NCBI GenBank assembly: GCA_018398765.1
Contig: JAHBMJ010002799.1
Coordinates: 1 to 52,500, forward strand
DNA: 52,500 bases
Source: Chromera velia
Taxonomy: Eukaryota; Sar; Chromeraceae
Reading direction: 5' to 3'
Made by a program: the position numbers and the translations under genes
The notes under the pieces: model-generated
Told to the model about the DNA's origin: nothing
Seen by the model: only the letters and a program-made list of their open reading frames with translations
The model's database searches: none
In this document: in pieces, positions 1-9,882 of the stretch
How the letters are laid out: each line of letters opens with the position of its first letter
Position numbering within the stretch: the first letter of the stretch is position 1

Positions 1-544
1 AGACTCTCGAATAGGGGCACAGAGGAGTGGAAAGAGACTCTCGAATAGGGGCACAGAGGAGTGGAAAGAGACTCTCGAATAGGGGCACAGAGGAGTGGAA
101 AGAGACTCTCGAATAGGGGCACAGAGGAGTGGAAAGAGACTCTCGAATAGGGGCACAGAGGAGTGGAAAGAGACTCTCGAATAGGGGCACAGAGGAGTGG
201 AAAGAGACTCTCGAATAGGGGCACAGAGGAGTGGAAAGAGACTCTCGAATAGGGGCACAGAGGAGTGGAAAGAGACTCTCGAATAGGGGCACAGAGGAGT
301 GGAAAGAGACTCTCGAATAGGGGCACAGAGGAGTGGAAAGAGACTCTCGAATAGGGGCACAGAGGAGTGGAAAGAGACTCTCGAATAGGGGCACAGAGGA
401 GTGGAAAGAGACTCTCGAATAGGGGCACAGAGGAGTGGAAAGAGACTCTCGAATAGGGGCACAGTGGAGTGGAAAGAGACTCTCGAATAGGGGCACAAAG
501 GAGTGGAAAGAGACTCTCGAATAGGAGCACAGTGGAGAGGAAAG
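1..544. repeat. 34-bp minisatellite, 16 head-to-tail copies
   Basis: A 34-bp unit beginning agactctcga repeats without spacers from the first base of the window. Sixteen units fit exactly into 544 bp. The first 13 or so look identical, while the last three carry point changes (for example near 465, 499 and 517-535), as expected at the edge of an array kept uniform by unequal exchange. The unit length is not a multiple of three, so the array is not a coding repeat. It probably continues to the left of the window. Confidence 0.97.
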
Positions 545-1162
545 GGTGCGAAGGGGGGAGGAAGACCGAGGCTCACAGGAAAACACCATTGAGGAGGACC
601 GTGACTGGCCGAAAATATGGGTGCATCACAAGAAATAAGGGCTGGAAGTGAGAGACAATACGCAAGAGAAGAAAAGATGAATCGACAAAGAGCTTGGAAA
701 GGAGGAAGCGAAAAGAAAAGCGACAAACGCGACAAGTCTCTCTCCGAAGAAAGACATGCAGAGTTCGAGCGACACTCCCCCCACCCCGACTGACGTCCCA
801 CAACTCTGACTCTTCCATCAACAGACACTCCCTCAACTGATCGACAATCGGAATTCCTGCAGAGAGGCGAGGGCGGGGAACAAACGGAAAGAAGAGAAAT
901 TGGAAAATCTCATCTTTACTCAGATGACAAACATTATAAACATTCAAGGATCGAGTATACGTAGTCAATGCTGGTGCATCAGAAGAAGTACAATCTGTGT
1001 GAGATCCTCGTGTCCGACAAGAAGGTCCGTTGAAGCCGAGTTGGATCTCATCCATATCTAATGAGTGACGTGAATCATTCGAAAGGCAGGCCAGTCTTTT
1101 TTGTGTTCCTCTCCTCTCTCTTCTTCTTTTTGCGCTGCCTCTCGCAACAAAGACCCCCGGGA

Positions 1163-1198
<36 letters not shown>

Positions 1199-1620
1199 CC
1201 CTCCCGATCTCCCTCTGTCGGACCCTAACACTGACCCTCCCAGTCTTCGTGGAGCCTTCCGCGGATGTGTCCAGAAGGCCCGACAATCCCTGCAGCCAGA
1301 CAGCGTAAAGCAATAGAAGAGAAGACACGCATGCAAGCTCCAACAAAGTGCTTCTTGTCGGACGGTGGAGGAACATCTCGAAGGTGAGCCGGCAGTGTAG
1401 TGTTTCTGATGGTGTTGTGTCGAAATTTGGTGTATACGCGTAGACAGGTCCTTTCGGGCCCACCTGCTGTTTGGAGAGGTTCCTTGAGGAATTTGAGGGT
1501 GGTCTTGGTGGCAGTCAGACGGGAGAATGAAGCAGTCGTTCGTTCTCCCCCTGCACACACACGAGACAGAGGGGAAAGAAAAAAGCGACGTGACATTGTT
1601 GTTTTGAAGTGTCAAGGTAG
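545..1620. other. non-coding spacer downstream of the small minus-strand gene
   Basis: Open frames here are antisense or low-complexity (CT, GT and AG tracts around 1160-1198) and show no protein family. It holds whatever 3' untranslated region the minus-strand gene ending at 1621 has. I see no RNA gene or other supported feature. Confidence 0.5.
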
Positions 1621-2180
1621 CTACGCTGGGTGAGCTGGACACCCGTTGGTTAACTGACCGAAGTACATCCCCGTGAGGTACTGGAGGTACTTACGAACCT
1701 CCTTGTCGGAGAAGAAGTCGTCAAGGAAGGTCTGCGCGTCTCGCGGAAGAAAATTCTGGTCGTATCTAAATGGCACAAGCTTCATGTCGTCCTGAAGTCC
1801 CCTGCAAGCAGCAGTCGTACCACAAAGATAATCACGCAAAAAAGAATGACATAAACCTGATCAAACGTGGAAGAATTGACATACAGGACACTCACCGACC
1901 ATTTAAACAACAGTTCTTGGTTTTCCTTTTTGTGAATCGGAGTGAACGGAACGTCATTCAAGTACTTGAAGGTGAATGCAGTAGGGGCCGCATCTTCCTC
2001 CTGAATTTTCATCGGAAACGAAACTTCCTTCTCCTTTTCTTCGGGAGGAGCTGGAGACTTCGGAGGAACAAGATTTGCCCCGCATTTCTTCTCTTTTTCT
2101 TCTAAGCTTGGCTTCTTGCTCTGCACAACGGGGGGGGGGGCTTCTTCCTGCTCCTCGAAGATCTCCGTGATCTGCACCAT
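1621..2180 (-). CDS. small acidic protein, unrecognised, two exons
   Basis: I do not recognise this protein. Exon 1 runs from ATG 2180 to about 1901-1896 and encodes a Glu/Pro/Lys-rich segment (FEEQEEAPPP near the start) followed by a more ordered stretch (FTFKYLNDVPFTPIHKKE). Exon 2 runs from 1801 to the TAG at 1621-1623 and encodes another ordered stretch (LPRDAQTFLDDFFSDKEV, then TGMYFGQLTNGCPAHPA). The acceptor is a good CAG at 1804-1802. The strongest donor, GTGAGT at 1895, leaves the wrong phase. A weaker GT at 1899 keeps the frame, so the junction is unsettled. The total is about 150 residues. It is likely a host gene because both exons have amino-acid composition unlike the low-complexity frames around them. 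It is transcribed away from the cathepsin C gene, sharing about 0.78 kb upstream. Confidence 0.45.
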
Positions 2181-2964
2181 CTCTACTCTTGTGCCCTCCT
2201 CTTTGCTGCGACAGACCAAGGGGCGACTGACTGGACTTTTGAAAGACTGTAGAGGGAACGGTCGACCTAATGTATATCGATCTGTGCTGTCATGTGATGT
2301 CAGACGGACCCCGTGTTCGATCGTTTCGAAATCGGAACTTTATGCATATGGGACTTCGATCTCAGTTTCTAGATCGATATATGTTTTTGTTGTTGTTAAT
2401 TATAATTCTTGCATGTTGCACGGCTTGTGTGTTGCTTTTCGTTCTCTTATCGTTCTCTTGTACGTACGCGGCGGCGACCCCCGCGTACCCAGCGCCCGCG
2501 CGCGCGCGCGTCTATGTTGTCCTTCCGGCTTCCGGGCGGGCCCGGCCGGCCCGCTTCGCGCATGCCCGTTCGTTCCGACTGGACCTCAGTTCGAGACTCC
2601 GCTACGCTCCGCTCGAACTGCCATCGAACTGCCACTACAATTTATATCGATATTAATATTAATACATGATGATGACGAATGCTCATCGATAAACGAATAT
2701 AAACGATGAACACACTCTGACCATCCACTCCCATTGAACGTATTTTGCTGTCCTGCTTTACAGTGTTGACACCCGTCCTCTGGCTGTCGCTCTTCTTGGC
2801 CTTTGTTGGCGTTCGAGGAGTGCCGTCTCATCGCGTATCCCACATAACATTGGTCGGTCGATCGGGCGAGCGAGGGACTTGGGCATCTGGTGGAGCCAGA
2901 ATAGGAGGGCTTGTGGGGTGACAGGTGGCTGGTATCGCAAGGAGCTCCGCAAAGCAAGCAGGCA
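2181..2964. promoter_or_regulatory. shared upstream region of two divergent genes, with CpG-rich core
   Basis: This lies between the start of the minus-strand gene (2180) and the cathepsin C start (2965). It contains a strongly GC- and CpG-rich block at about 2468-2600 (runs of CGCG and GGCCCGGCCGG) between AT-rich sequence with ATCGAT motifs. Position and composition suggest a bidirectional promoter. I cannot identify a core promoter element. Confidence 0.35.
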
Positions 2965-4344
2965 ATGTGGCTTGCTCGGGCTTTTTTGCGACCACTGCTT
3001 GTGGTTTCCGTGTTCTCTCTCTGGTCTAGTCCGAATGTTGTCGTCCGGGCGGATCTTCCCGTTCACTGCCTTCCTCCGGTTGTGAGGGGACAGTGGGAGC
3101 TCTCACTGGGCCCCACCAGTCCCAAACGTCAAGACTGTGGGCATCAGCACCCGGACTCTGAGGACTCGCAGCCACGCTTCGGTCAGGCAGCTGGGATCTA
3201 TGAAAGAGACGCCGAGACAGAAAGCAACAGCCTCAACTGAAACTCCAGCGGCATACCCGCAACTGTGTGTAGTCCGATCACTCTGCACAATCACAAAGCG
3301 AAAAAAAAGGAAGCCACCGGGTTCTCTCTGCTCCTGCTGTATTCCTGTGAGCACACAGGTGTTGCTCCTGTGTCGATAAACGGGAGTCTCTAAGTGATGG
3401 TCTTGCTTGCTGAGCTCTAAACCCTGCTTTCTTCTTTATTCCCGTTTTCCTGATCATCGATTTGCTCTCTTACCAACTCCCTCTGTCTCCCTGCGTCGAC
3501 TTGGCAATTGTTTTTCTGCAGATTGGCAGGTGATACAGAAAGCACGCATCAGTCTGTTCAAGGCGGTCAGTCTGCCTCCTCATGTTTTGTTGCGATTCTC
3601 CTCTTTTTTCCTAAGTTCTCTCGTTGTGTCTAGCACCATGACTCTCGACATGCCCTCGGAGCCGATCCGCATCGATCTTTGGTTTTCACTTTTGTATCTT
3701 CTTCTCTCGCTTCCCTAGTCTCTCGAAGTCCACAATAGAAGTGGGTCAACGCGTTCATCCCCGTGTTTTTGTGCAAGTTGCAGGGTCAAGCAACCCTCCA
3801 CGAGATCAAGGTGACAGTCGATGACAGCAACACAAAATCAACATCGTTCCTTAACAGCCAAGGAAGCGGGAGTGGAGAGGGAGGGGGCGAGTCCCAGCTG
3901 ATCTCTGCAGAGCCCGACCAGGCTGCCAAATGGACGATGGTGTATGACGAAGGCTTCGATTTCATTTCCAAGGGCCTCTCCTTTGCTGCATTCTTCCTCT
4001 TCAAAAAGAATCCAGGAACAGCTATGGCAATTGGAGATGAGTCAAAGGTGACTGCGGGTGCAGATGGTTGAGAACGGTCAAGTGAATGAATAGCTGATTG
4101 AGGAGACGTTCTTATTTCTCTTTTGGCCCAGGAAACAAGCAGAGTCAATGAAGCCATCACATTCTTTTGGCATCTTTCAGACCGTTTTGTTTGTGCTTCT
4201 ACTCTCCAAAAGCTCTTTTCTTTCTGGAATCGCCTCTCTTTCAGATGGAGTCTTCGGTTTTTTCTGTTTTCGTGTCATACGTCCTTCTTTCGATTCTCCT
4301 CTCTTTTACTTTACCGATGGACCCTCCCCCTCCCTCCCACTCCA

Positions 4345-4383
<39 letters not shown>

Positions 4384-6418
4384 CCGCACAGGACGCCCAG
4401 TCGATTTGCGACCGGACCCAGGTGGGATGGTACAGGGACAGTCAGACGGGTCTCTTCGGCTGTTTCATTGGCAAAAAGATAGCGGCAGAACAGGGAGGGA
4501 ACACGGAGGGGGCTCTACTGATAAGTGCGCCGCCCCCCCCCCCTTCTTCCTCTTTGCCTATCTCCGATGACATTCTTCCAGATACCGCACTCATATCAAA
4601 CCAGAGAGTTGTCAGAAGACACGAGGCAGGCTCCACAGACCCTACAGGGAAAGGAGGAGCGGGAGTGGGTGCAGATTCCCTCCCTCCTGCCCCTGCTCCC
4701 TGGGGCTCCCTCCCGGTTTCCCCCGATGCGCCTTTGTCCATGGAACAGTTGGAGAAAGCAGCAGAGAGTGTCAACAGACGTCCCTCGACTCAAACCTGGA
4801 GGGCCAGCGCGTACCCTTCGTTTGTTGGAATGTCCCTCCGGGAAGTCAACAGGCGGGCGGGTTTGCGAAGGGGGCCTCGGTGGGTGGAGGGCCCACTCCA
4901 GGAACAGTTCGCCGGGGCCCTTAAGAAGCCTTCTCTTTCTCTACTGGCTTCCTCTAACGCCAATTTGCAAGACACTTTTTCAGACCCTCTCCCTGCCTCT
5001 TGGGACTGGCGGAATGTCAAAGGAAAGAATTTTGTTCCAGACCCAATGGATCAAGGGGACTGTGGATCTTGCTATCTCGTCTCAACAATCCAGATGCTCA
5101 CTGCGAGGTTTGTGTGGTAAAGGGTCGGCGGGGGGGGGGGCGAAATTAGAGGAGTGGACACAGAAAGACCGCGAGTCTTTTTTTATCCGATCATTTGAAT
5201 CGTTTTGGATCGTTGCATTCACGTGCTTTCTCTGCAGCGGGAAAAGGGCCACGAAAACGCATGCACAGGCCACAAAACCTCATCTATCCAGGGCCTTTTC
5301 CATCTTCTACCATCTCATATTCACTCAAACGGGATGAACTAGGGAATCGATCAAGAAAAAGGCGGATGGAGAGTGATTCGCAATCGGACGATTCGACTCC
5401 CTTAACAGCCATCCACTTCTTTGTGTGCGTATCCCTCTCCCTGAGTGCAGGAAAAGAATTCTTCTCGACGACCCGAAAGCTGAGGCTTTCTCCACACGCT
5501 TTCCGCTTGCCTGCTCGGAGTATAACCAGGGATGCAAGGGAGGCTACCCTTACCTGGTGCGTCAGTGAACCCACGTCTCCCTCTTTCTTCTCTGTTTCTC
5601 CCTCAGCCCCCCTCCCCCCCCCTCTCTCCCTCCCCTCGTGTCTGTGTGCGTGTGTGTGTGTGTGTGTGTATGTGTGTGTGTGCGTGTGTGTGTGTGTGCG
5701 TGTGCCTGAAATAGGAAGTATGAGTTCCTACCCCCATCATAACAAAAAATGCATCATCACTCCCCCCCTCCCCTGAGATTTCTCCATCCTCGAATCCCTC
5801 TTTCCATCTTCTTGCGACGTGCTTTACGACGACGTTCTAGTATCCTCGTGCCACTTACAAAAACTCAAATTGGGGGGGAAAGAAAAAATGCAGTTCCTTC
5901 CACTCTGCACTCGTGGCTCCCCCCCTGACCGAATCAATTCCCCTGCTTAATTTCGTTTACTTACACCCATAGGCCGCCAAGTGGATTCACGCATTCATTC
6001 TCTGTATGTATTGAATGAATGAATGAATGAATGAATGTTGCACCTATAGGCCGCCAAGTGGATTCATGAAGTCGGCCTGGTCCCTGAACGGTGCGGGTCG
6101 TACTCCCCTGATGACTCCTCCTGCTCGGTCCGTCTCCATCTCCATCTCTATCTTTCTCCCTGCGTGTGTGTGATTCGTGCTCGTAGAGTAAAAAGAGCCG
6201 GAGGTTTGTTGATGTGCAACCGCCCTTCCGCCCGTCTGTCTCTCTGATAGTTTCCTCAATCAATTGTCGCCTCGATCGATGCATGAGCTCTCTTTGTGAT
6301 GGGATATGTGCGCGCTTTTCTCTCCCTCTTCGTCTCTCTCTCTCTCTCTTTCTCTTTCTCTGTCTGTCTCTTCTGTCTCTCCCTCACTCTTCTTCTCTCT
6401 TCTCATCTCTCTCTGGCG

Positions 6419-6449
<31 letters not shown>

Positions 6450-7665
6450 TTCTTTCTTTCTTTCTTTTCTTTCTTTTCTTTCTTTTCTTTCTTTTCTTTC
6501 TTTTCTTTGTTTTCTTTCTTTTCTTTCTTTCTTTTCTTTCTTTCTTTCTTTTCTTTCTTTCTTTTCTTTCTTTCTTTTCTTTCTTTCTTTTCTTTCTTTC
6601 TTTTCTGTGCGTGTGTCAGCCTGTGCATGTGTGTGAAAGTGAGTGTCTCTGTGTGCAGCTGCAATGCGACCCCAAATCCATCTCGGAAAAATGGACTGTG
6701 GGGTCCTATTCGTACACGGGGGGATTCTATGGTGCAACCAACGAAGAGAATCTGATGAGAGAAGTCAAGAAGTGAGTCCAGTCCCTTCGTCTGGCATCTG
6801 TTCTCTCGTACTCATTGGGCCTCTCTTGTCTCCTTCAGCTCTCTTTCTCTCCTTTTCCCTTTATTCCTTCTGCCCGTCTTCTTCATTGTCTCTCTCTCTC
6901 TCTCTCTGCAGCAACGGGCCTGTGACCGTGGCGATGGAACCCGACACCGACTTCATGCTGTACGCCTCCGGAGTCTACAAGAGCGTTCCCATCAAACATG
7001 CAGAGTGGGAAAAGGTGATTCGACGATCGTCCGGCCGGGGGGGGGCTTAGTTGTCTTGCTGCACGTGCTGCACGTTGTCTGTCTGTTCTCGATGCATTAA
7101 TTGTCATTACAAACGCATGCACGCACATCAAACATGCATGCACGCTTAGACATCGCATGGGAACACCTGCCGAGGTGGATAGAGGGCGGGTCTGTGTGGA
7201 GGATTGCCTCTCTCTCGGAGATGTGGGCGGCTTTGGGTGCTGAGGGCGGGGTAGAATGTTGGGTTGGAGGTGCGAAAATAACAGTGTGAGCCTGCGCCTG
7301 TGAGCGCGAAAGAAAGAGAAAGCTTCTGTGATTCCGAATACGTTCTTCGCACAGGTTGACCACGCCGTCCTTCTTGTTGGTTGGGGTGAAACAACAGCCT
7401 CGGAGCTGTCGGCCTCCGATATGGGGGGAATCCTGGACGGTTTCACGTCAGTCCGCTTCCTTCCTGTCGTCGTCCTTTTTTGCTTTATTTGCCTCGCCGT
7501 GTTTCCTCCATGTTGCCGTTTTTTTTTCTCATCGCCCTGTTGGATTTTCTTTTCTGCTGCCTCTATGTCCTAGTGACCGCCTTGCAAGGGAAGCTTGAGA
7601 TAAAGATGCGCGCCCTGGGCGCCCCTCCTCCCTCGCGGAGGAGATGGCTATGACCGACTCTTGTG

Positions 7666-7734
<69 letters not shown>

Positions 7735-8329
7735 TTGCCTGTCGGCCTGTGAAAGCTGCACCAGAAAGCAAAAAAATGTCTATGCCTTCCTCTCTCTCTC
7801 TTCCTACCCATTTGTTCTTTTTCCTCTGTCCGGATTTTCCCAACATTTCATCGACGGACTCTCTGCTCTTCCGTCTCTTCTTCGCTCCCATTCTCACGTA
7901 TTCGATTCCGTTGGTCGCTTGTCGAATTTTTGGGGAAAAGAGAGAGAATTTACGTTTTGAAAGTCCACTTAAGTTCGGTCACCATGCAGAGAGAAGAGAG
8001 CTACTCCCACTTGATTCACACACCAGTGAAGTAAAGAATCAATCTAGCAGGCAGAAATTGATTGATTGGGTCTTTAGACAACCAAAGTTGGATTGGCTGT
8101 CCGTCCATCAAATGAACTAAAAAAAATCTGATGCAGCGCGCCCTTCAGTAGCGACTCTTCTGAGGCCGACAAGAAGGCAAAGGAGGAGAAAAAAAAGGAT
8201 GTGATCAAGTACTGGATCGTTCAGGTCAGTCAGCGGACATTGTTTTTTTTTTCTCTTAATTCTTTTCTTCTCACCTCTGCGTTGAAGCAAAGGAAAGAAA
8301 AATCCAGGCAGACAGAGAGACAGACAGAC

Positions 8330-8360
<31 letters not shown>

Positions 8361-9882
8361 AAAAAAGAACGATAGGAGGGAACGAAGGAAGTACATAGAG
8401 ACGGAAAAGCGAGAAAGCCAATGACTCCTCAATGTTGACCTCAACTTCTTTTTACCCCTCCATCCCTGTCCGTGTCTGTCTTCCCTCTCTTTTTCTCCCC
8501 GAGCCCCCCACTGTAATTCCTCTCTCTCCTCTGCATGCATCTGAATTCCCCTCTCTCCCCGAGTTTGCAGTCCGGACGCATGAGCGTGTTTGTGGGAGGT
8601 TCCGCTGTCATGTCTGCTTTCTTGTCCGGCTCGTGGAGGGGAAAGCGATGTATGTGATCGTTGGGGGATCTGCAAAGATACCAGCCTGTGTATGCGCATG
8701 CGTCAAGTCAAGTCGAGTCCACCCGTGATGCTGCACGGTGACATGGGGCATTGCACTCGCACGCAGAGATGGATTGATTGCACGAGTACAGATCTGTCTG
8801 TGCCCGCATATGCATCCGTGGTTTTCTTTTTACGCCGCTATTCTGTTTTTCTTTTGGCCGTTCGCGCGTGTTTGACTGCATTCATTGCCTTTCTGCGTTG
8901 ATTGCAGAACTCTTGGGGAGCTGGCTGGGGTGAGGGTGGCTTCTTTCGAATCCAAAGAGGTCAGAACGAGCTGGGGATCGAGGCTGAGGGCGTGGGGGCA
9001 ACGCTGAAGAAGGAAGCAGGGTCGGCATCTGAGTTCGGACAGGTACAGGAGGGACTGGTTCTGACTACCCAACAGTCTGGCTGGACAGGAGACAATGCCG
9101 GAAGCTTCGACTTGGAGTACCTCTCTGTAAGTTGTCTTTCTTCTTAGTTGTTGTCTTTTCGACATTTCTTGGTGTTGGCTGTCGGTGCCTGTTTCTTCGC
9201 CGCGTCCTTCAAGTTTGGGGTGTCAGGCATTGGCCCTTCTTTCATGCGTGTCCCTCCCTCCTCTTTTTTTGGGGGGGGGGCTTTTCCTGGCTTGTTTGCG
9301 GGCGTTTGGGTGGTTGGGAGTGTTTCCTTCGATCGTTTAAGAAAGAACACTAGCCGGACGATCGTGAAGATGCTCAGAAGGATCTGGAGAGTTTGGCAGA
9401 CAATTAAAGAGACAGCCGCGAGGCCAAGTGGCCAGAGAGGCTGACAAAGAAAAGGACTGTTTTTGAAATCAGCGGCGTGAGCCGCAGAGAAGGAGGGAGT
9501 TGGGGAGTTAACTAGAAATGAGAGTCCTGCGCGGCACCCGTCGCGAGAGGGATTGATTTTGATACGGGTGGCTTTGCACGTCGATCTGTCGAATCAAGCG
9601 GCGCCTTTTCTTATCATTTGTTTCCTTTCGTTTGAGTTAACTTTCCTTCTGTCCTTTCCTGTCACTGCATGCTGCCTGCCTGTCTTTCTTTGCCCTGCAT
9701 GCCATCACATGCAGACGGTGCGTCGTCAGTCGGAGAATGAGGGTGAGGGTCTGGTTGCTGAGGGTGTTAGCGACATTTTGGGGGGGCAGGTGAAGGCTTC
9801 TGCAGGAGGTGGGGGGTCAGATTCTGTTGGTCTGGACCCTGCATCCGTTGTTGCCGGGAGCTTGGAGGGGTCGGGGACCTGA
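2965..9882 (+). CDS. CTSC: cathepsin C-like dipeptidyl peptidase (papain family C1)
   Basis: Lysosomal-type cysteine exopeptidase that removes N-terminal dipeptides. Exons read: 2965-3181, (3522-3529 possible microexon), 3784-4047, 4392-5107, 5451-5556, 6050-6127, 6659-6771, 6912-7014, 7355-7446, 8137-8224, 8908-9126, 9715-9882 (TGA), giving about 723 residues against about 460 in animals. A signal peptide (MWLARAFLRPLLVVSV) precedes Asp of ADLPVHC, the residue that would become the new N-terminus and bind the substrate amino group. The exclusion domain shows CGHQHPDSED, WTMVYDEGFDF and GLFGCFIGKK. A Pro/Ser-rich insert of about 100 residues follows, then SWDWRNVKGKNFV. The catalytic residues are all present: Cys in QGDCGSCY (about 390), His in VDHAVLLVGWG (about 538) and Asn in NSWGAGWG (about 596). 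A Gly/Glu-rich tail of about 100 residues is extra. Frames are continuous across all junctions, so the gene looks functional. Confidence 0.93.
4345..4383 (+). repeat. (TGTC)n ending at a splice acceptor
   Basis: About ten TGTC units end only a few bases before the CACAG acceptor of the exon starting at 4392, so the repeat forms the polypyrimidine tract of that cathepsin C intron. Confidence 0.9.
5641..5704 (+). repeat. (GT)n microsatellite in cathepsin C intron
   Basis: GT dinucleotide tract interrupted by single C or A changes, in the intron between the exons ending at 5556 and starting at 6050. Confidence 0.9.
5964..6066 (+). repeat. duplicated splice acceptor and exon start
   Basis: A 26-nt segment containing an intron end (ATAG) and the first 17 nt of exon 6 of the cathepsin C gene occurs at 5964-5989 and again at 6041-6066, 77 bp apart, 25 of 26 bases identical. 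The copies are separated by GAAT repeats (6013-6037). Only the second copy continues into the exon encoding the HEVGLVPERCGSYSPD region. The first reads into a stop after about a dozen codons. Confidence 0.9.
6417..6606 (+). repeat. (TTTC)n/(TTTTC)n pyrimidine tract
   Basis: About 190 bp of nearly pure TTTC and TTTTC units in the intron before the exon starting at 6659. Plus-strand frames here are artefactual Phe/Leu/Ser repeats. Confidence 0.95.
7671..7733 (+). repeat. compound (CT)n(GT)n microsatellite
   Basis: CT tract passing directly into a GT tract inside the cathepsin C intron between 7446 and 8137. Confidence 0.95.
8331..8366 (+). repeat. (GAAA)n microsatellite
   Basis: GAAA units preceded by CAGA units (8308-8331) in the intron between 8224 and 8908. 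Confidence 0.9.

Noticed and set aside
1-544. CRISPR-like array appearance
   Set aside because: The repeats abut directly with no unique spacers, and the genome is eukaryotic, so this is a minisatellite.
6214-6775. Long Phe/Leu/Ser frames on the plus strand and Lys/Glu frames on the minus strand
   Set aside because: They are translations of the TTTC tract in an intron and show no conserved domain apart from the true exon at 6659-6771.
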